Origin: Roseofilum acuticapitatum BLCC-M154
Lineage (GTDB): Bacteria > Cyanobacteriota > Cyanobacteriia > Cyanobacteriales > Desertifilaceae
DNA length: 64,000 nt
Assembly: GCF_030068475.1 (NCBI RefSeq)
Contig: NZ_JAQOSP010000091.1
Location: 1-64,000 of the forward strand
Direction: 5' to 3'
Positions 50,229 to 58,798 of the stretch are shown here, in pieces. The notes beneath the pieces are model-generated. The model had not been told where the DNA came from and made no database searches. It saw nothing but the letters and a program-made list of their open reading frames with translations. The position numbers were made by a program, and so were the translations under genes. Positions within the stretch are counted from its first letter, which is position 1. The number at the start of each line of letters is the position of its first letter.

Positions 50229-52181
50229 ATGCACAGTATCCTCAAAGTCGTCGATCGCATCCTAGACACCCGTCCCGACACCCTAGACTTTCGCGACCAA
50301 CTCTACCAAGCCACCCTCGTCGAAGTCCCCGCTCGTATCGACCTAGAAAACTATACCAAATGGAATATTCCCATCCTCGATCAAGGACGGGAAGGAGCTT
50401 GTACGGGCTTTGCCCTAGCCACCGTTGCCCATTATTTGCTCGTCAAACGCTATGGGTTAAAAAATTTGACTCAGGTCAGTCCCTGGATGTTGTATGCCAT
50501 GGCCAAACGCTACGATGAATGGCCAGGAGAAGACTATGAAGGATCGAGTGCCAGAGGAGCCATGAAAGCCTGGCATAAACACGGAGTTTGTAGCGATCGC
50601 CTCTGGACTCATCGCTCCGGCCAAGTCAAACGAGACCTCAACGACCCCCAAGCCTCCGATGCCGCCCAACGGCCCTTGGGAGCCTATTATCGGGTCAATC
50701 ATAAAGACCTGGTAGCCATGCATAGTGCGATCGCCGAAGTGGGTATCCTTTATGCCACCGGTCTCGTCCATGAAGGCTGGGAACAAATCAGCTCTGATGG
50801 CGTTATCCCCCTCAAAGAAACCATCCGGGGCGGCCATGCCTTTGCCCTCGTCGGCTATGATGAACGGGGCTTTTGGTTCCAAAACTCCTGGGGCAATACC
50901 TGGGGAAAAAATGGCTTTGCCCTGATCGCCTACGATGATTGGCTGATCAACGGCACAGATGTTTGGGTAGCGCGTTTGGGTGTGCCCGTCATCCTCAACA
51001 ACCCCATTCCCCGGAAACCCAAACAACTCAGTGGTCTGCAAAAAAGCAGCGCCTACATCTATCAAGACCTGCGTCCCCACCTGATCGGCATTGGTGCAGA
51101 AGGGGAATTAGCAGGTAGTGGAACTTATGGTACATCCCCGGAAGCCCTGCAACGAATTTTAACTGAAGACTTCCCTCGCATTACCCAATCTTGGCACAAA
51201 AAACGCCTTTGCCTCTTCGCCCCAGGAGGCTTAAAATCCCAAGACCAAGTGGTGGAAGCAATGACCAACTTGCGGCAAGTTTTTCTCAATCAAGAAATTT
51301 ATCCCCTGGCCTTTCTCTGGAATAATGAGTATGGGGCAACTTTAACCCAGATTCTGCAAAATGGATTGAAGCAGCGCCGACCGGAAGGCACAGTAGAAGA
51401 GAATCAGGATTTCATGCTCGATCGCCTCGATGATGCCCTAGAACCCCTTGTGCGTCCAGAGGGCAGTGTGCAATGGAACATTCTCAAAACCAAAGCCTTG
51501 CAAGCCGCAAAGGTCTATAATGGGGCGATTCGCTTAACCTTGCAATATATCGACCAATTGCAAAAGCAAGAGCCGAATCTAGAAATTCATCTCATCGGCC
51601 ATAGTTTAGGCAGTCTGCTCTTAGAACCCTTAGTACAACTGTTAACCACAAAGGATTTAATTAGTGGTTCCCTGCTAGGGGGGGATGTGGGCTATGATCG
51701 GGCGATCGCCTCCTGTACCCTCTGGGCCCCTGCGTCCAGTCTATCAGCGTTTCATGAAAGTTATGGCCAGGCGATCGCCAATAATAAAATTGGTAAATTT
51801 ACCCTCTTTACCCTTACCGATGATGCGGAAAATAACGACCAATGCGCTAATATTTATAATCGGTCTCTGCTCTATCTGATTGCCAATAGTCTAGAAGAAA
51901 AACCCCGCATTCCCTTTTCTCCTACCCATGCTCAAGGAACGGCGATCGCCGGAATGGAGAAATTTATCCGCCAAGATGAGCAACTGCAAAGCTGGATCGC
52001 TTCTGGACAAGTGGATTGGATCTTAGCCCCCAATACCGGTTCCCAGGGCGCTCAATTCCATTCTGCGGCTCGCTCCCATGAAGCCTTTCCCCAAGATCCA
52101 GCCACCTTAAAAGCGACATTTGCCCGCATTATGGGAGAACCGGAGTTAGAAGAGCGAGAAGAACCCGAAACTGAAGAATAG
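50229..52181 (+). CDS. Papain-like protease fused to an alpha/beta hydrolase
   Basis: A 650-residue protein with two apparent catalytic domains. The first (about 25-265) is a C1A-type protease: Q52, C58 in QGREGACTGFALA, H203 in GGHAFALVGY, and Asn in FQNSWGNTWG. The second (about 290-620) is alpha/beta hydrolase-like with the nucleophile elbow GHSLGS at S459; it includes CLFAPGGLKS and a C-terminal SAARSHEAFPQD, where a catalytic His could lie. There is no signal peptide or membrane anchor. The tail is acidic. Fusions like this are unusual. Substrate is unknown; processing of a secreted peptide, or a conflict function, can be considered. Confidence 0.85.
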   Translation: MHSILKVVDRILDTRPDTLDFRDQLYQATLVEVPARIDLENYTKWNIPILDQGREGACTGFALATVAHYLLVKRYGLKNLTQVSPWMLYAMAKRYDEWPGEDYEGSSARGAMKAWHKHGVCSDRLWTHRSGQVKRDLNDPQASDAAQRPLGAYYRVNHKDLVAMHSAIAEVGILYATGLVHEGWEQISSDGVIPLKETIRGGHAFALVGYDERGFWFQNSWGNTWGKNGFALIAYDDWLINGTDVWVARLGVPVILNNPIPRKPKQLSGLQKSSAYIYQDLRPHLIGIGAEGELAGSGTYGTSPEALQRILTEDFPRITQSWHKKRLCLFAPGGLKSQDQVVEAMTNLRQVFLNQEIYPLAFLWNNEYGATLTQILQNGLKQRRPEGTVEENQDFMLDRLDDALEPLVRPEGSVQWNILKTKALQAAKVYNGAIRLTLQYIDQLQKQEPNLEIHLIGHSLGSLLLEPLVQLLTTKDLISGSLLGGDVGYDRAIASCTLWAPASSLSAFHESYGQAIANNKIGKFTLFTLTDDAENNDQCANIYNRSLLYLIANSLEEKPRIPFSPTHAQGTAIAGMEKFIRQDEQLQSWIASGQVDWILAPNTGSQGAQFHSAARSHEAFPQDPATLKATFARIMGEPELEEREEPETEE

Positions 52182-52206
52182 GCGATCGCGACTTCAGTCA
52201 AAGGTG

Positions 52207-52518
52207 TCAAGCTTTTTGATAGAGAAAGCGGGCAAAATTCAAGAGTTCTTCCTGTTTTTCTTCAGATAAGCGATCGCTCATCCATTTAATTTTATCGCCA
52301 GTAGCCAGCCATTGTTTAGTTTCACTCTGCCAAACCACCATAAATTGCTCAGTGGACAGAGGACAAAGGGCAGTGGTTTCTCCGTCTGGGTTAGAAAACT
52401 CAATTTCAAAGTGAGTGTCGTCTAAACACTCAACAACTGCACCGCGATCGCCGATGAATAGGTGATATTCTGGTAAATCGATCAGCAGTTCTACAAGGTC
52501 GAAGAGTTCGGGTTTCAT
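52207..52518 (-). CDS. DUF4926-like protein
   Basis: A 103-residue protein with an N-terminal DUF4926-type beta-barrel (about 1-65; LFDLVELLIDLPEYHLFIGD, GAVVECLDDTHFEIEF) and a C-terminal DUF2281-like helix (LSEEKQEELLNFARFLY). DUF4926 genes are usually paired with DUF6883 genes, as seen here: the upstream gene ends with an ATGA overlap at 52515-52518. The pair resembles a toxin-antitoxin module, but which partner is toxic is unknown. Confidence 0.8.
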   Translation of the reverse strand: MKPELFDLVELLIDLPEYHLFIGDRGAVVECLDDTHFEIEFSNPDGETTALCPLSTEQFMVVWQSETKQWLATGDKIKWMSDRLSEEKQEELLNFARFLYQKA

Positions 52519-52904
52519 GGCGATCGCTTTTTAATAAAAAGGGTAGTCAGTCGAGCGTATTGGCCATTTTCGGGAATTAACCAACCCGTCCGCACGGTTT
52601 CGAGTTGTTCGGGTTCGATTCCTTGAATTTCAAGATCGATTTGATATCTTGTACCATATTGGTCTTGACTTTGGGCGATCGCTTCTGCATTGAGAACTTT
52701 TTGGTAAATTTGGTCGAGTAAGGCTTGATAGTTATCTTTGGTGTAACCTAAATGTTGAGCAAACATCAACGCTTTATTTTTTCCTTTGGGATTTTCTGGG
52801 TCTAGGGCATAGTGAGTGAGCTTGCGAGGATCGATGACAATTTCAACAACCAGTTCTTTAAGTTTCACGGTTGGACGCGGAGTTTGCCGCTCATGGGTTG
52901 GCAT
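52515..52904 (-). CDS. DUF6883-like protein
   Basis: A 129-residue protein taking the ATG at 52904 (MPTHERQTPRPTVKLKELVV); an ATG at 52976 would add 24 residues of poor conservation. Conserved blocks are IDPRKLTHYALDPENPKGKNKA, split by the family's short loop, and FAQHLGYTKDN and VRTGWLIPENG. The domain is a small alpha+beta fold found in mobile or conflict contexts with DUF4926. It is translationally coupled with the DUF4926 gene by 4 nt. The function is inferred from pairing only. Confidence 0.8.
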   Translation of the reverse strand: MPTHERQTPRPTVKLKELVVEIVIDPRKLTHYALDPENPKGKNKALMFAQHLGYTKDNYQALLDQIYQKVLNAEAIAQSQDQYGTRYQIDLEIQGIEPEQLETVRTGWLIPENGQYARLTTLFIKKRSP

Positions 52905-53009
52905 AGAACGCGAGTATTTTAAGGATAACGAGAAAATCCAGGTTAGAGGGGGCCAAATTCTGGCAGAATCAGACATAGAGCAGTCAAGAACCGGAAACCC
53001 TAGGCGATC

Positions 53010-53717
53010 GTGTCCATTTCCCCCATCTTTACTTTAGAGTTAAAATTTCTCACCATCAGTCTATGGCTAGGCTTGATCTTCTTTGCCTCAGTCTGGTTGA
53101 GTCGTTATCCTTGGGCGAATGCGGAAATCATTCGCAAGGTCGTCCATATTGGCTCAGGAAATGTAATTCTGTTGGCCTGGTTCTTTGATATTCCCGCTTG
53201 GGTGGGGATAGCGGCCTCCATTGTCTTTAGTGCGATCGCCCTGTTATCCTACTCTTTTCCTATCCTACCGGGCATCAATGGCATCGGTCGCCAAAGTTGG
53301 GGCACATTTTTCTACTCCATCAGTATTGGTTTGCTTATTGCCCTCTTTTGGCCCCTGCATCAGCCCTATTATGCAGCTTTGGGGATCTTGATTATGACTT
53401 GGGGCGATGCCCTAGCTGCCTTAGTCGGGCAAAATTTTGGCACTCATCCCTACTTCCTGGGAACAATCCAAAAAACCTGGGAAGGAACCGCTACCATGTT
53501 TGCCGTCAGCTATCTAATCGGTGTGGCGATCTTGCTACCGGTTTATGGCAATGTGGGCTTAATCTGGAGCAGTGCAGCGATTGTTGCTCTGTTTGCCACC
53601 TTCCTGGAAGCGTTTTCCCGCTTTGGTATTGATAATCTAACCGTCCCCCTCGGTAGCGCTATCCTCGCCTTTGGACTCATAGAAGGCTTAACCATCGGAG
53701 AATTGTATTTTCGTTAA
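53010..53717 (+). CDS. Phytol kinase-like / dolichol-type kinase family protein
   Basis: A 235-residue membrane protein with seven or so helices, starting at GTG (MSISPIFTLELKF). Motifs for the phosphatidate cytidylyltransferase-like/phytol kinase family are present: IIRKVVHIGSGNV, MTWGDALAALVGQNFG and KTWEGTATMF. The cyanobacterial homologue of plant VTE5 phosphorylates phytol released from chlorophyll, feeding tocopherol and chlorophyll recycling. The family assignment is sound; substrate is by homology. It stands alone, with the next genes in the same direction 107 bp away. Confidence 0.87.
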   Translation: MSISPIFTLELKFLTISLWLGLIFFASVWLSRYPWANAEIIRKVVHIGSGNVILLAWFFDIPAWVGIAASIVFSAIALLSYSFPILPGINGIGRQSWGTFFYSISIGLLIALFWPLHQPYYAALGILIMTWGDALAALVGQNFGTHPYFLGTIQKTWEGTATMFAVSYLIGVAILLPVYGNVGLIWSSAAIVALFATFLEAFSRFGIDNLTVPLGSAILAFGLIEGLTIGELYFR

Positions 53718-53737
53718 CTGTGCCCCACAGCAAATCT

Positions 53738-53760
53738 GAAATTTTTAATTTTTAATTGAA
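53738..53760. repeat. AATTTTT tandem tract
   Basis: A short AATTTTTAATTTTTAA tract follows the phytol-kinase-like gene and resembles those at 27324, 54404 and 61716. It is too short for functional inference. Confidence 0.6.
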
Positions 53761-53823
53761 CAGTTTGGTTTCCAAACCTGTAACACTCACACTAGAATCA
53801 ATACCATCCCCTATGCTTAAAGT

Positions 53824-54399
53824 ATGCCTTCACCCGTGAAGTCACCTAAATCACAGTCCCCATTGCCCTTGGAGCGAGTCCCCGAACCAGAGCAACTCGA
53901 CAATATTAAAGCCCAGTTAGATCTCATTTTACTGGCACTGGAGGCCTTAGCGGGAATTGGCTCCGAAGCCATGCTACAAGCAGCGAGTAAACTTAATCTA
54001 GAAGGAGTAACGGATCGCGTTAACTTGTGGCGTTTGCGTCAAGCGAACCCCTTACGCAAAGGGAGTGGCGGGCGGAAAAAACTGGATGTGGAAGAGGCGC
54101 GATCGCTCGTGTTAATCTGTTGTGAATTAGCCCAAAATCACCAAGAACTGATTCGCCGTGCCGTCGGACTCCTAGAACAACTGACTGCCGAAGACCGACC
54201 CCTGCATACCATCTCCCTCTTAGGAGACTATCTAGACACCTTTACCAACACCTATCAAGAGCGAATGCTTGATGGTGAAGATATCCCCCCTGATGAGCTG
54301 ACCCCCTTGGCCCTCAAACTCTTGATCGATTTGCTCTTCTACTCCAGTCCCGGAGGCCCCCGTCGTCTCTGGTTAGCCCTCCTAGACCGCTCCCTGTAA
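53824..54399 (+). CDS. DUF3038 protein
   Basis: A 191-residue protein of the cyanobacterial DUF3038 family: LDNIKAQLDLILLALEALAG, VTDRVNLWRLRQANPLRKG, GRRKK-like basic linker (GSGGRKKLD) and LLIDLLFYSSPGGPRRLW at the C-terminus. It is mostly helical and has no membrane segment. It is next to the DUF4335 gene, a common neighbour in cyanobacteria, which suggests a joint function, still unknown. The start ATG at 53824 has no strong ribosome site. Confidence 0.85.
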   Translation: MPSPVKSPKSQSPLPLERVPEPEQLDNIKAQLDLILLALEALAGIGSEAMLQAASKLNLEGVTDRVNLWRLRQANPLRKGSGGRKKLDVEEARSLVLICCELAQNHQELIRRAVGLLEQLTAEDRPLHTISLLGDYLDTFTNTYQERMLDGEDIPPDELTPLALKLLIDLLFYSSPGGPRRLWLALLDRSL

Positions 54400-54439
54400 A
54401 TTTCATTTTTAATTTTTAATTTTTAATTGAATTGACCCC

Positions 54440-55756
54440 ATGAGTTCCTCCGTCATCCGACGCTATACCCCACCCACCTGCACCCTAGAAATTATCGGTC
54501 AATCTTCTCCCCTCTCCCGATGGACGAAACAACCGGCGATCAAAAATCTGCGCTTTCGGTTGCACTTCGATGACCCAAGGGAGGGAATGGAGGCTAAAAT
54601 AATGGTTAAGGGCGATCGCACTCAACTCGAAACCCTCTCGGATACCGTCACCACCACTGTGCAAACCCTGCTCACCCAGTCTCCCCCAACGGAACCCAAA
54701 CGCCTCACCCAACATCAACTGAACCTTGGCCCCCTGGGAGAAGACGAGAATGACCTCACCGTTACCCTCAGCGCTTTACAACTGTTCGATTTGGCAACGG
54801 CGATCGAACAATATAATTTAGATCTAGTCGCCCTTCCCGAAGCAATTGAAACCGCCAAACCCATCCGTCAACCCAACCATTCCCTCAGATTTGTCGCCAG
54901 CTTACTCCTGGGTATTGGCATAACGGCCAGTAGTGTCATTGTCTTCAAAGACCTTTATCCCTATCCCGACTCAAGCTTTGAAACCGCCACTCAAGCTCCC
55001 AACCCAGAAACTTATGATAACCCCTCGATCGCTCAACAACCCACGCCCACTGTTCCCCCTGCACCCCTAGAGGCAGTCCCCTCCCCCTCTCCCTCTCCCA
55101 TGACCTCCGATGAAAAACTGCCTCCTCCTCCCCCCGTTGGTGGCATTACTCCTGAATCGGCGAATCTCCCTCCAGAACCCACTTTTTCCCCCTCGGCTCC
55201 CCCTCCAGAACCCACTTTTGCGCCCCCTGAGCCGGTCTTGAGTGCCCCTTCTGAGGGCATTTCTATCCCCCCCCCACCCAGCATTGAAGAAAGCATTGAA
55301 GAACCGGAACAAGCCGCCATTTTGCCCGCTCCTGAAGCTGAACTGCCCGCCCTGGCTCCTCCGCCTTCTTTAGAGCGTCCCCCCACGGAACTTGATGATG
55401 TCATTCCCCCCACAGAAGCTCAAAGCGCTTCCCCTCCTCTAGAGGCAAGGGGAGAAAATAGCCTATTTGATAACATTCCCCAAGTGGCTGAAGCTCGGCG
55501 CTATTTTGAACAGCGTTGGACTCCTCCAGAAAGTTTAGATAAAACCATTGAGTATAATATTGCTCTGAATTCCGATGGTACAGTTCAAGGCATTACCCCC
55601 CTAGGAGAAACTGCCGCCACTTATTTAGATCGTACGGGAATGCCTTTACTCGGTGAACGGTTGGTTTCTCCCCTAGAAGGTAATTTGCAACCCAGTTTGC
55701 GTGTTGTTTTAAACCCGGATGGAACGGTACAAACCTTCTTGCAATCAGGGAATTAG
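54440..55756 (+). CDS. DUF4335 protein
   Basis: A 438-residue protein with an N-terminal DUF4335 domain (about 5-135; SVIRRYTPPTCTLEIIGQS, NLRFRLHFDDP, LTVTLSALQLFDLATAIEQY), a membrane helix (about 150-168), a Pro-rich linker (about 185-330) and a C-terminal TonB-like segment (about 345-438). The cyanobacterial family is of unknown role. It is next to DUF3038 and its stop overlaps the convergent small gene at 55753 by 4 nt. A short A/T tract at 54404-54427 lies ahead of the start. The design suggests a link across the cell envelope. Confidence 0.82.
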   Translation: MSSSVIRRYTPPTCTLEIIGQSSPLSRWTKQPAIKNLRFRLHFDDPREGMEAKIMVKGDRTQLETLSDTVTTTVQTLLTQSPPTEPKRLTQHQLNLGPLGEDENDLTVTLSALQLFDLATAIEQYNLDLVALPEAIETAKPIRQPNHSLRFVASLLLGIGITASSVIVFKDLYPYPDSSFETATQAPNPETYDNPSIAQQPTPTVPPAPLEAVPSPSPSPMTSDEKLPPPPPVGGITPESANLPPEPTFSPSAPPPEPTFAPPEPVLSAPSEGISIPPPPSIEESIEEPEQAAILPAPEAELPALAPPPSLERPPTELDDVIPPTEAQSASPPLEARGENSLFDNIPQVAEARRYFEQRWTPPESLDKTIEYNIALNSDGTVQGITPLGETAATYLDRTGMPLLGERLVSPLEGNLQPSLRVVLNPDGTVQTFLQSGN

Positions 55757-55989
55757 CGACGGTGGAAGGCGATCGCCATCAACACCGCAATTTGGAGTAA
55801 AATCATGATCCCATACTCAGCCTGAATGCTGTTGATGAGATGATGATCGGTTGCCGGGATGTCGATATTGGCTGGAATTTGTACCTCAAACCGCAGATCG
55901 TGCGCCGTATCAAGATTACTCGCCGCCTCACCGATAAGATGAGCGCGGTGTCGATCGGTTTCCGTTTTGATCCGTTGTTGACTTTTCAT
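55753..55989 (-). CDS. Small hypothetical membrane protein
   Basis: A 78-residue protein starting MKSQQRIKTETDRHRAHLIG with a C-terminal hydrophobic segment (YGIMILLQIAVLMAIAF) ending HRR. It overlaps the DUF4335 stop by 4 nt from the opposite strand. The HIP1 site at the 3' end is in frame. I do not recognise the family, and the amphipathic first half is not well conserved by eye. It may be real because the C-terminal helix ends cleanly at the stop. Confidence 0.45.
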   Translation of the reverse strand: MKSQQRIKTETDRHRAHLIGEAASNLDTAHDLRFEVQIPANIDIPATDHHLINSIQAEYGIMILLQIAVLMAIAFHRR

Positions 55990-56185
55990 GATTTATACCG
56001 GGTAAACAATCCCCCAGATGCTGCCCGTGGTTAAATAGAGATAGCCTTGTTTGTTGTTTGCAGTTGTTGGGTTTCCCCGCGACTGCGAGCAGCATTTCTT
56101 GGGTTGATACCACCCTAATCGGAAGGCATAAGAAGTTCAAAACCCGATCAAAACCTGATCTTGACAAAATACTATTAATGGTGTA

Positions 56186-57340
56186 ATGCCTAAGAGTGAG
56201 AAACTACAAGCTACAGATGAGCAACTAACACAAATTGAAGCTAGAAGAAACGCTCTCGATTGGTCAACAGGAGACGATAGTGACGCATTAATTGAAGCGG
56301 CTAGAGTTTTAATTTTTGGCTCCAGTAATGGGGATTTACCCGCGAGAATCACTGAAGAAAGAATTACCAGAAAAGAATTGTGCGTTCGAGCGAAGTATAA
56401 TAAGTGGAAGATTAACGAGCAAATAGAAAAGTCAGAATTAGAGCGAAGTGATATTGACCAGCTAATCGGTGATAGAATTTTAGTTCCTCAAGGTATTTCT
56501 TATCGTTCATGGAAAGATTTTAGAGGACAAAAAGATCTAGATAAGAGGGCATTTAAAGCTTATTGGGTTGCCTTGGGGTTGAGTTTAGAAGAGCTAGGAC
56601 TCATCACACCTGGAAAATTAAGAGCGAATCGCTTATATCGTGCAATTCTTACCTTAGATCATACTGAACAACTTCATAGATTAACAACGATTGGTTGCTA
56701 TCGACCGAAAGTAGGTACATTTCTAATTAATACTCAATGTCGGTGTAGTCGAGCTTGGTTGATGTGGCGACTGGAAACTGAAATTTTAGCCTGTGATGAT
56801 GATAGTGCAGATCAAATCCAGCGTTACTCATTGAATGTATTATCAACTGATAACATCCAGAGCATTAAAGATACAATCAAGCAAAAAGTCTATCAATTTT
56901 CTAGGGGGAATTATAATTTAATTATTCGCCTTGACAACATCGATCAATTAGACAGGGATCAATTTGAAAACTTTTCACAATCTCTGGAAGACTGGAAAAG
57001 CATGATCCAAGAATCAGAAAATTATTTTATTCTCTATCTTATTGATGGCAATACAAACAATAATTGGCGAGAACAGTATGAGCAATTCAAATTCCCAATA
57101 ACACAACACTTAACGTTAACAGAATTAACCATGGGTTTACCTTCCATACATCGAGCTGTCAAAAAAACGCCAGAGTATCAATTTGATGTTTTAGCACGAC
57201 AAATCTTGGATAATACCAACGAGGGGCAAGTCAGTCTTATCCTAGAAAATATTTATCACTATTTGAAAGATCATTTTAAGCAAAACTTTGAATTTAATTT
57301 AGATTTACAAGGAGAAACACGATGGTTCAACTACCCTTAA
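56186..57340 (+). CDS. iSTAND-like protein upstream of MoxR
   Basis: A 384-residue protein. N-terminal helical region (about 1-90; KLQATDEQLTQIEARRNALD, VLIFGSSNGDLPARITEERITRKE) and a DUF-like core (about 95-165), then a C-terminal part (about 190-340; YNLIIRLDNIDQLDRDQFENF) that resembles the degenerate STAND-type NTPase (iSTAND), with no Walker A visible. The 3' end overlaps the MoxR gene by 19 nt. In published predictions of vWA-MoxR systems, a variable protein with effector and iSTAND modules accompanies MoxR and vWA. The first region is the expected place for an effector-associated domain. Family naming is inferred. Confidence 0.65.
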   Translation: MPKSEKLQATDEQLTQIEARRNALDWSTGDDSDALIEAARVLIFGSSNGDLPARITEERITRKELCVRAKYNKWKINEQIEKSELERSDIDQLIGDRILVPQGISYRSWKDFRGQKDLDKRAFKAYWVALGLSLEELGLITPGKLRANRLYRAILTLDHTEQLHRLTTIGCYRPKVGTFLINTQCRCSRAWLMWRLETEILACDDDSADQIQRYSLNVLSTDNIQSIKDTIKQKVYQFSRGNYNLIIRLDNIDQLDRDQFENFSQSLEDWKSMIQESENYFILYLIDGNTNNNWREQYEQFKFPITQHLTLTELTMGLPSIHRAVKKTPEYQFDVLARQILDNTNEGQVSLILENIYHYLKDHFKQNFEFNLDLQGETRWFNYP

Positions 57341-58236
57341 ACTATACTGGAGACGAACAACCGCAATCGGGGGAATGGAGCGAGCTAGTCCAGACTACAC
57401 TCTATCCCTATTATCCCAGTCCAGAATTGATTGAAGCGGTTAACTTAGCCTTATTGCTGAAGCGTCCCTTGTTGTTGGAGGGGGAACCGGGATGTGGCAA
57501 AAGTCGGTTAGCCTATGCTTTGGTTTATGAATTGAGTCAACGATATAAACAGATTAACTGGAAGTTTCGACTCTGGAATGTGCAATCGACGAGCAAAGCG
57601 GAAGAAGGGTTTTACACCTATGATTATATTGGCCGGTTGCAAGCCGCGCAGTTGCAGCAAACGGGGGTTAAAGAGAGTGAAAAAAATCCGGCTGAGGTAG
57701 GCAATTTTTTGAAAAAACGGGCGTTAGGACATGCTTTTCAGGATAAGGATGCTTGGACGGTGGTGTTGATTGATGAAATTGATAAAGCTGACCGGGATTT
57801 TCCCAATGATTTATTATTGGCATTGGAGGAAGGACATTATTTTGTCAAACCTTTAGATGAGCGGTGGGAATCGAACAAAGAGAAACCGCCTATTATCATC
57901 ATTACCAGTAATCAGGAGAAGAAGTTACCCCGCGCCTTTCTCAGGCGTTGTCTGTATCATTATATTGAATTGCCGAATCAAGAAGAGTTGAAGAGAATTC
58001 TTGAGGGCAGGTTTAAGGAAGCACCGGAAGCAGTGGTAACTCAAGCCATTGATAAATTCTTGGAGTTGCGAGAGGATATGGACGAGCGCAAGGTGAGTAC
58101 CAGTGAATTGATTGATTGGTTTCAGGCGTTAATTAGTTATGAACCGGACAAGGTTTTAGAGAAGTTAGGACAAAAAGATTTACCCTATGCGAATACATTG
58201 TTGAAAGAGCGACAAGAACGGCAAGATTTTTTGTAG
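57322..58236 (+). CDS. MoxR-family AAA ATPase
   Basis: A 304-residue AAA+ ATPase of MoxR type. Walker A GEPGCGKSRLAYAL (about 52-65), Walker B VVLIDEIDKADRDFPNDLL (about 148-166), sensor-1 ITSNQEKKLPRAFLRRC. A C-terminal lid (about 230-290) is helical. MoxR ATPases act as chaperones that work with a vWA protein on metal-dependent assemblies. It starts inside the iSTAND-like gene (19-nt overlap) and is on the same strand as the vWA-FGE gene at 59015, 778 bp on. The gap is filled by repeats and a decayed toxin-antitoxin pair, so the vWA gene may have been separated from MoxR secondarily. Confidence 0.88.
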   Translation: MVQLPLNYTGDEQPQSGEWSELVQTTLYPYYPSPELIEAVNLALLLKRPLLLEGEPGCGKSRLAYALVYELSQRYKQINWKFRLWNVQSTSKAEEGFYTYDYIGRLQAAQLQQTGVKESEKNPAEVGNFLKKRALGHAFQDKDAWTVVLIDEIDKADRDFPNDLLLALEEGHYFVKPLDERWESNKEKPPIIIITSNQEKKLPRAFLRRCLYHYIELPNQEELKRILEGRFKEAPEAVVTQAIDKFLELREDMDERKVSTSELIDWFQALISYEPDKVLEKLGQKDLPYANTLLKERQERQDFL

Positions 58237-58249
58237 TAGACTGTAGATC

Positions 58250-58283
58250 GTAGGGTGTGTTAGCGACAGCGTAACGCACCCTA
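58250..58283. repeat. TAGGGTG/CACCCTA palindromic repeat
   Basis: TAGGGTGTGTTA at 58251 and TAACGCACCCTA at 58272 are inverted arms around a short GCGACAGCG centre. It follows the MoxR stop by 14 bp and could act as a terminator, though no T-run follows. It is the first of a series of different palindromic repeats up to 58961. Confidence 0.7.
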
Positions 58284-58314
58284 ATGGCTGATTATTTTCT
58301 TTATTTTAAGCTTT

Positions 58315-58369
58315 GTAGGGTGGGCAATGCCCACCATAAAATATACTAGGTGGGCAATGCCCACCCTAC
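58315..58369. repeat. 55-bp composite palindrome, copy 1
   Basis: Two GTGGGCAATGCCCACC palindromes flank an A/T centre, bounded by GTAGGG and CCCTAC. A nearly identical element lies at 58799-58853 in inverse orientation (its centre is the reverse complement of this one). The pair brackets the DUF433 gene region. Confidence 0.8.
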
Positions 58370-58391
58370 TCCTAATTATGAGGTAAAGAGT

Positions 58392-58625
58392 ATGGATAGA
58401 TCTCGTCTGTTAACAATATTAGAACGTGACCCCAATAAAGTGAGTGGTGCGTGGGTTTTTCGAGGCACTCGTGTGCCAGTTGCTGCGTTTTTTGAGAATA
58501 TCAAAGATGGAGCTTCTATCGATCAATTTCTGGAATGGTTTCCTGGAGTCGAGCGAGAACAAGTGGAGGGATTATTAGAGTATGAACTGATGAGTTGGAA
58601 TGAAACAGTAGCGGTTGAGCGATGA
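58392..58625 (+). CDS. DUF433 antitoxin-like protein
   Basis: A 77-residue protein of the DUF433 (VapB-like) family: RDPNKVSGAWVFRGTRVPVA, and FFENIKDGASIDQFLEWFPG, then EQVEGLLEYELMSW, a helix-turn-helix-like fold. DUF433 genes are usually followed by a DUF5615 PIN-like toxin. The ATG at 58392 is the normal family start; a frame extension upstream has no similarity. The next gene begins with an ATGA overlap at 58622 but is broken after 11 codons. Confidence 0.85.
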   Translation: MDRSRLLTILERDPNKVSGAWVFRGTRVPVAAFFENIKDGASIDQFLEWFPGVEREQVEGLLEYELMSWNETVAVER

Positions 58626-58657
58626 AAATATTGTTTGATCAATTTTTTTTATCTTAA
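58622..58657 (+). pseudogene. Truncated DUF5615 toxin remnant
   Basis: The reading frame beginning at 58622, coupled to the DUF433 stop, gives MKILFDQFFLS and then TAA. MKILFDQ is the usual start of DUF5615 PIN-like toxins. The remaining about 100 codons are absent and repeats follow, so the toxin has been deleted and the antitoxin has been left alone. Confidence 0.65.
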
Positions 58658-58675
58658 ATCAATCCTAACGCTGTT

Positions 58676-58708
58676 AGAAACCCGGTTTCTTCAAGAAACC
58701 GGGTTTCT
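58676..58708. repeat. AGAAACC-type palindromic repeat
   Basis: AGAAACCCGGTTTCT and AGAAACCGGGTTTCT separated by TCA form a 33-bp inverted repeat. It belongs with the copies at 26142 and 61807. A partial copy occurs at about 58972-58987, next to the same flank TAGACCCTGG. Confidence 0.8.
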
Positions 58709-58798
58709 AGACCCTGGGCGAGTATAAGCGAGGATTGGGGATTTTGGAAGGAATCTCGGCTTGCATCTGATGATTTTCTTTATGTTCAACCTAGCTTT

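Noticed and set aside
50457-51080. A 207-codon minus-strand frame
   Set aside because: It lies entirely opposite the catalytic core of the papain-like protease and has no known motif.
55033-55413. A Gly/Ser-rich minus-strand frame
   Set aside because: It is antisense to the Pro-rich linker of the DUF4335 protein.
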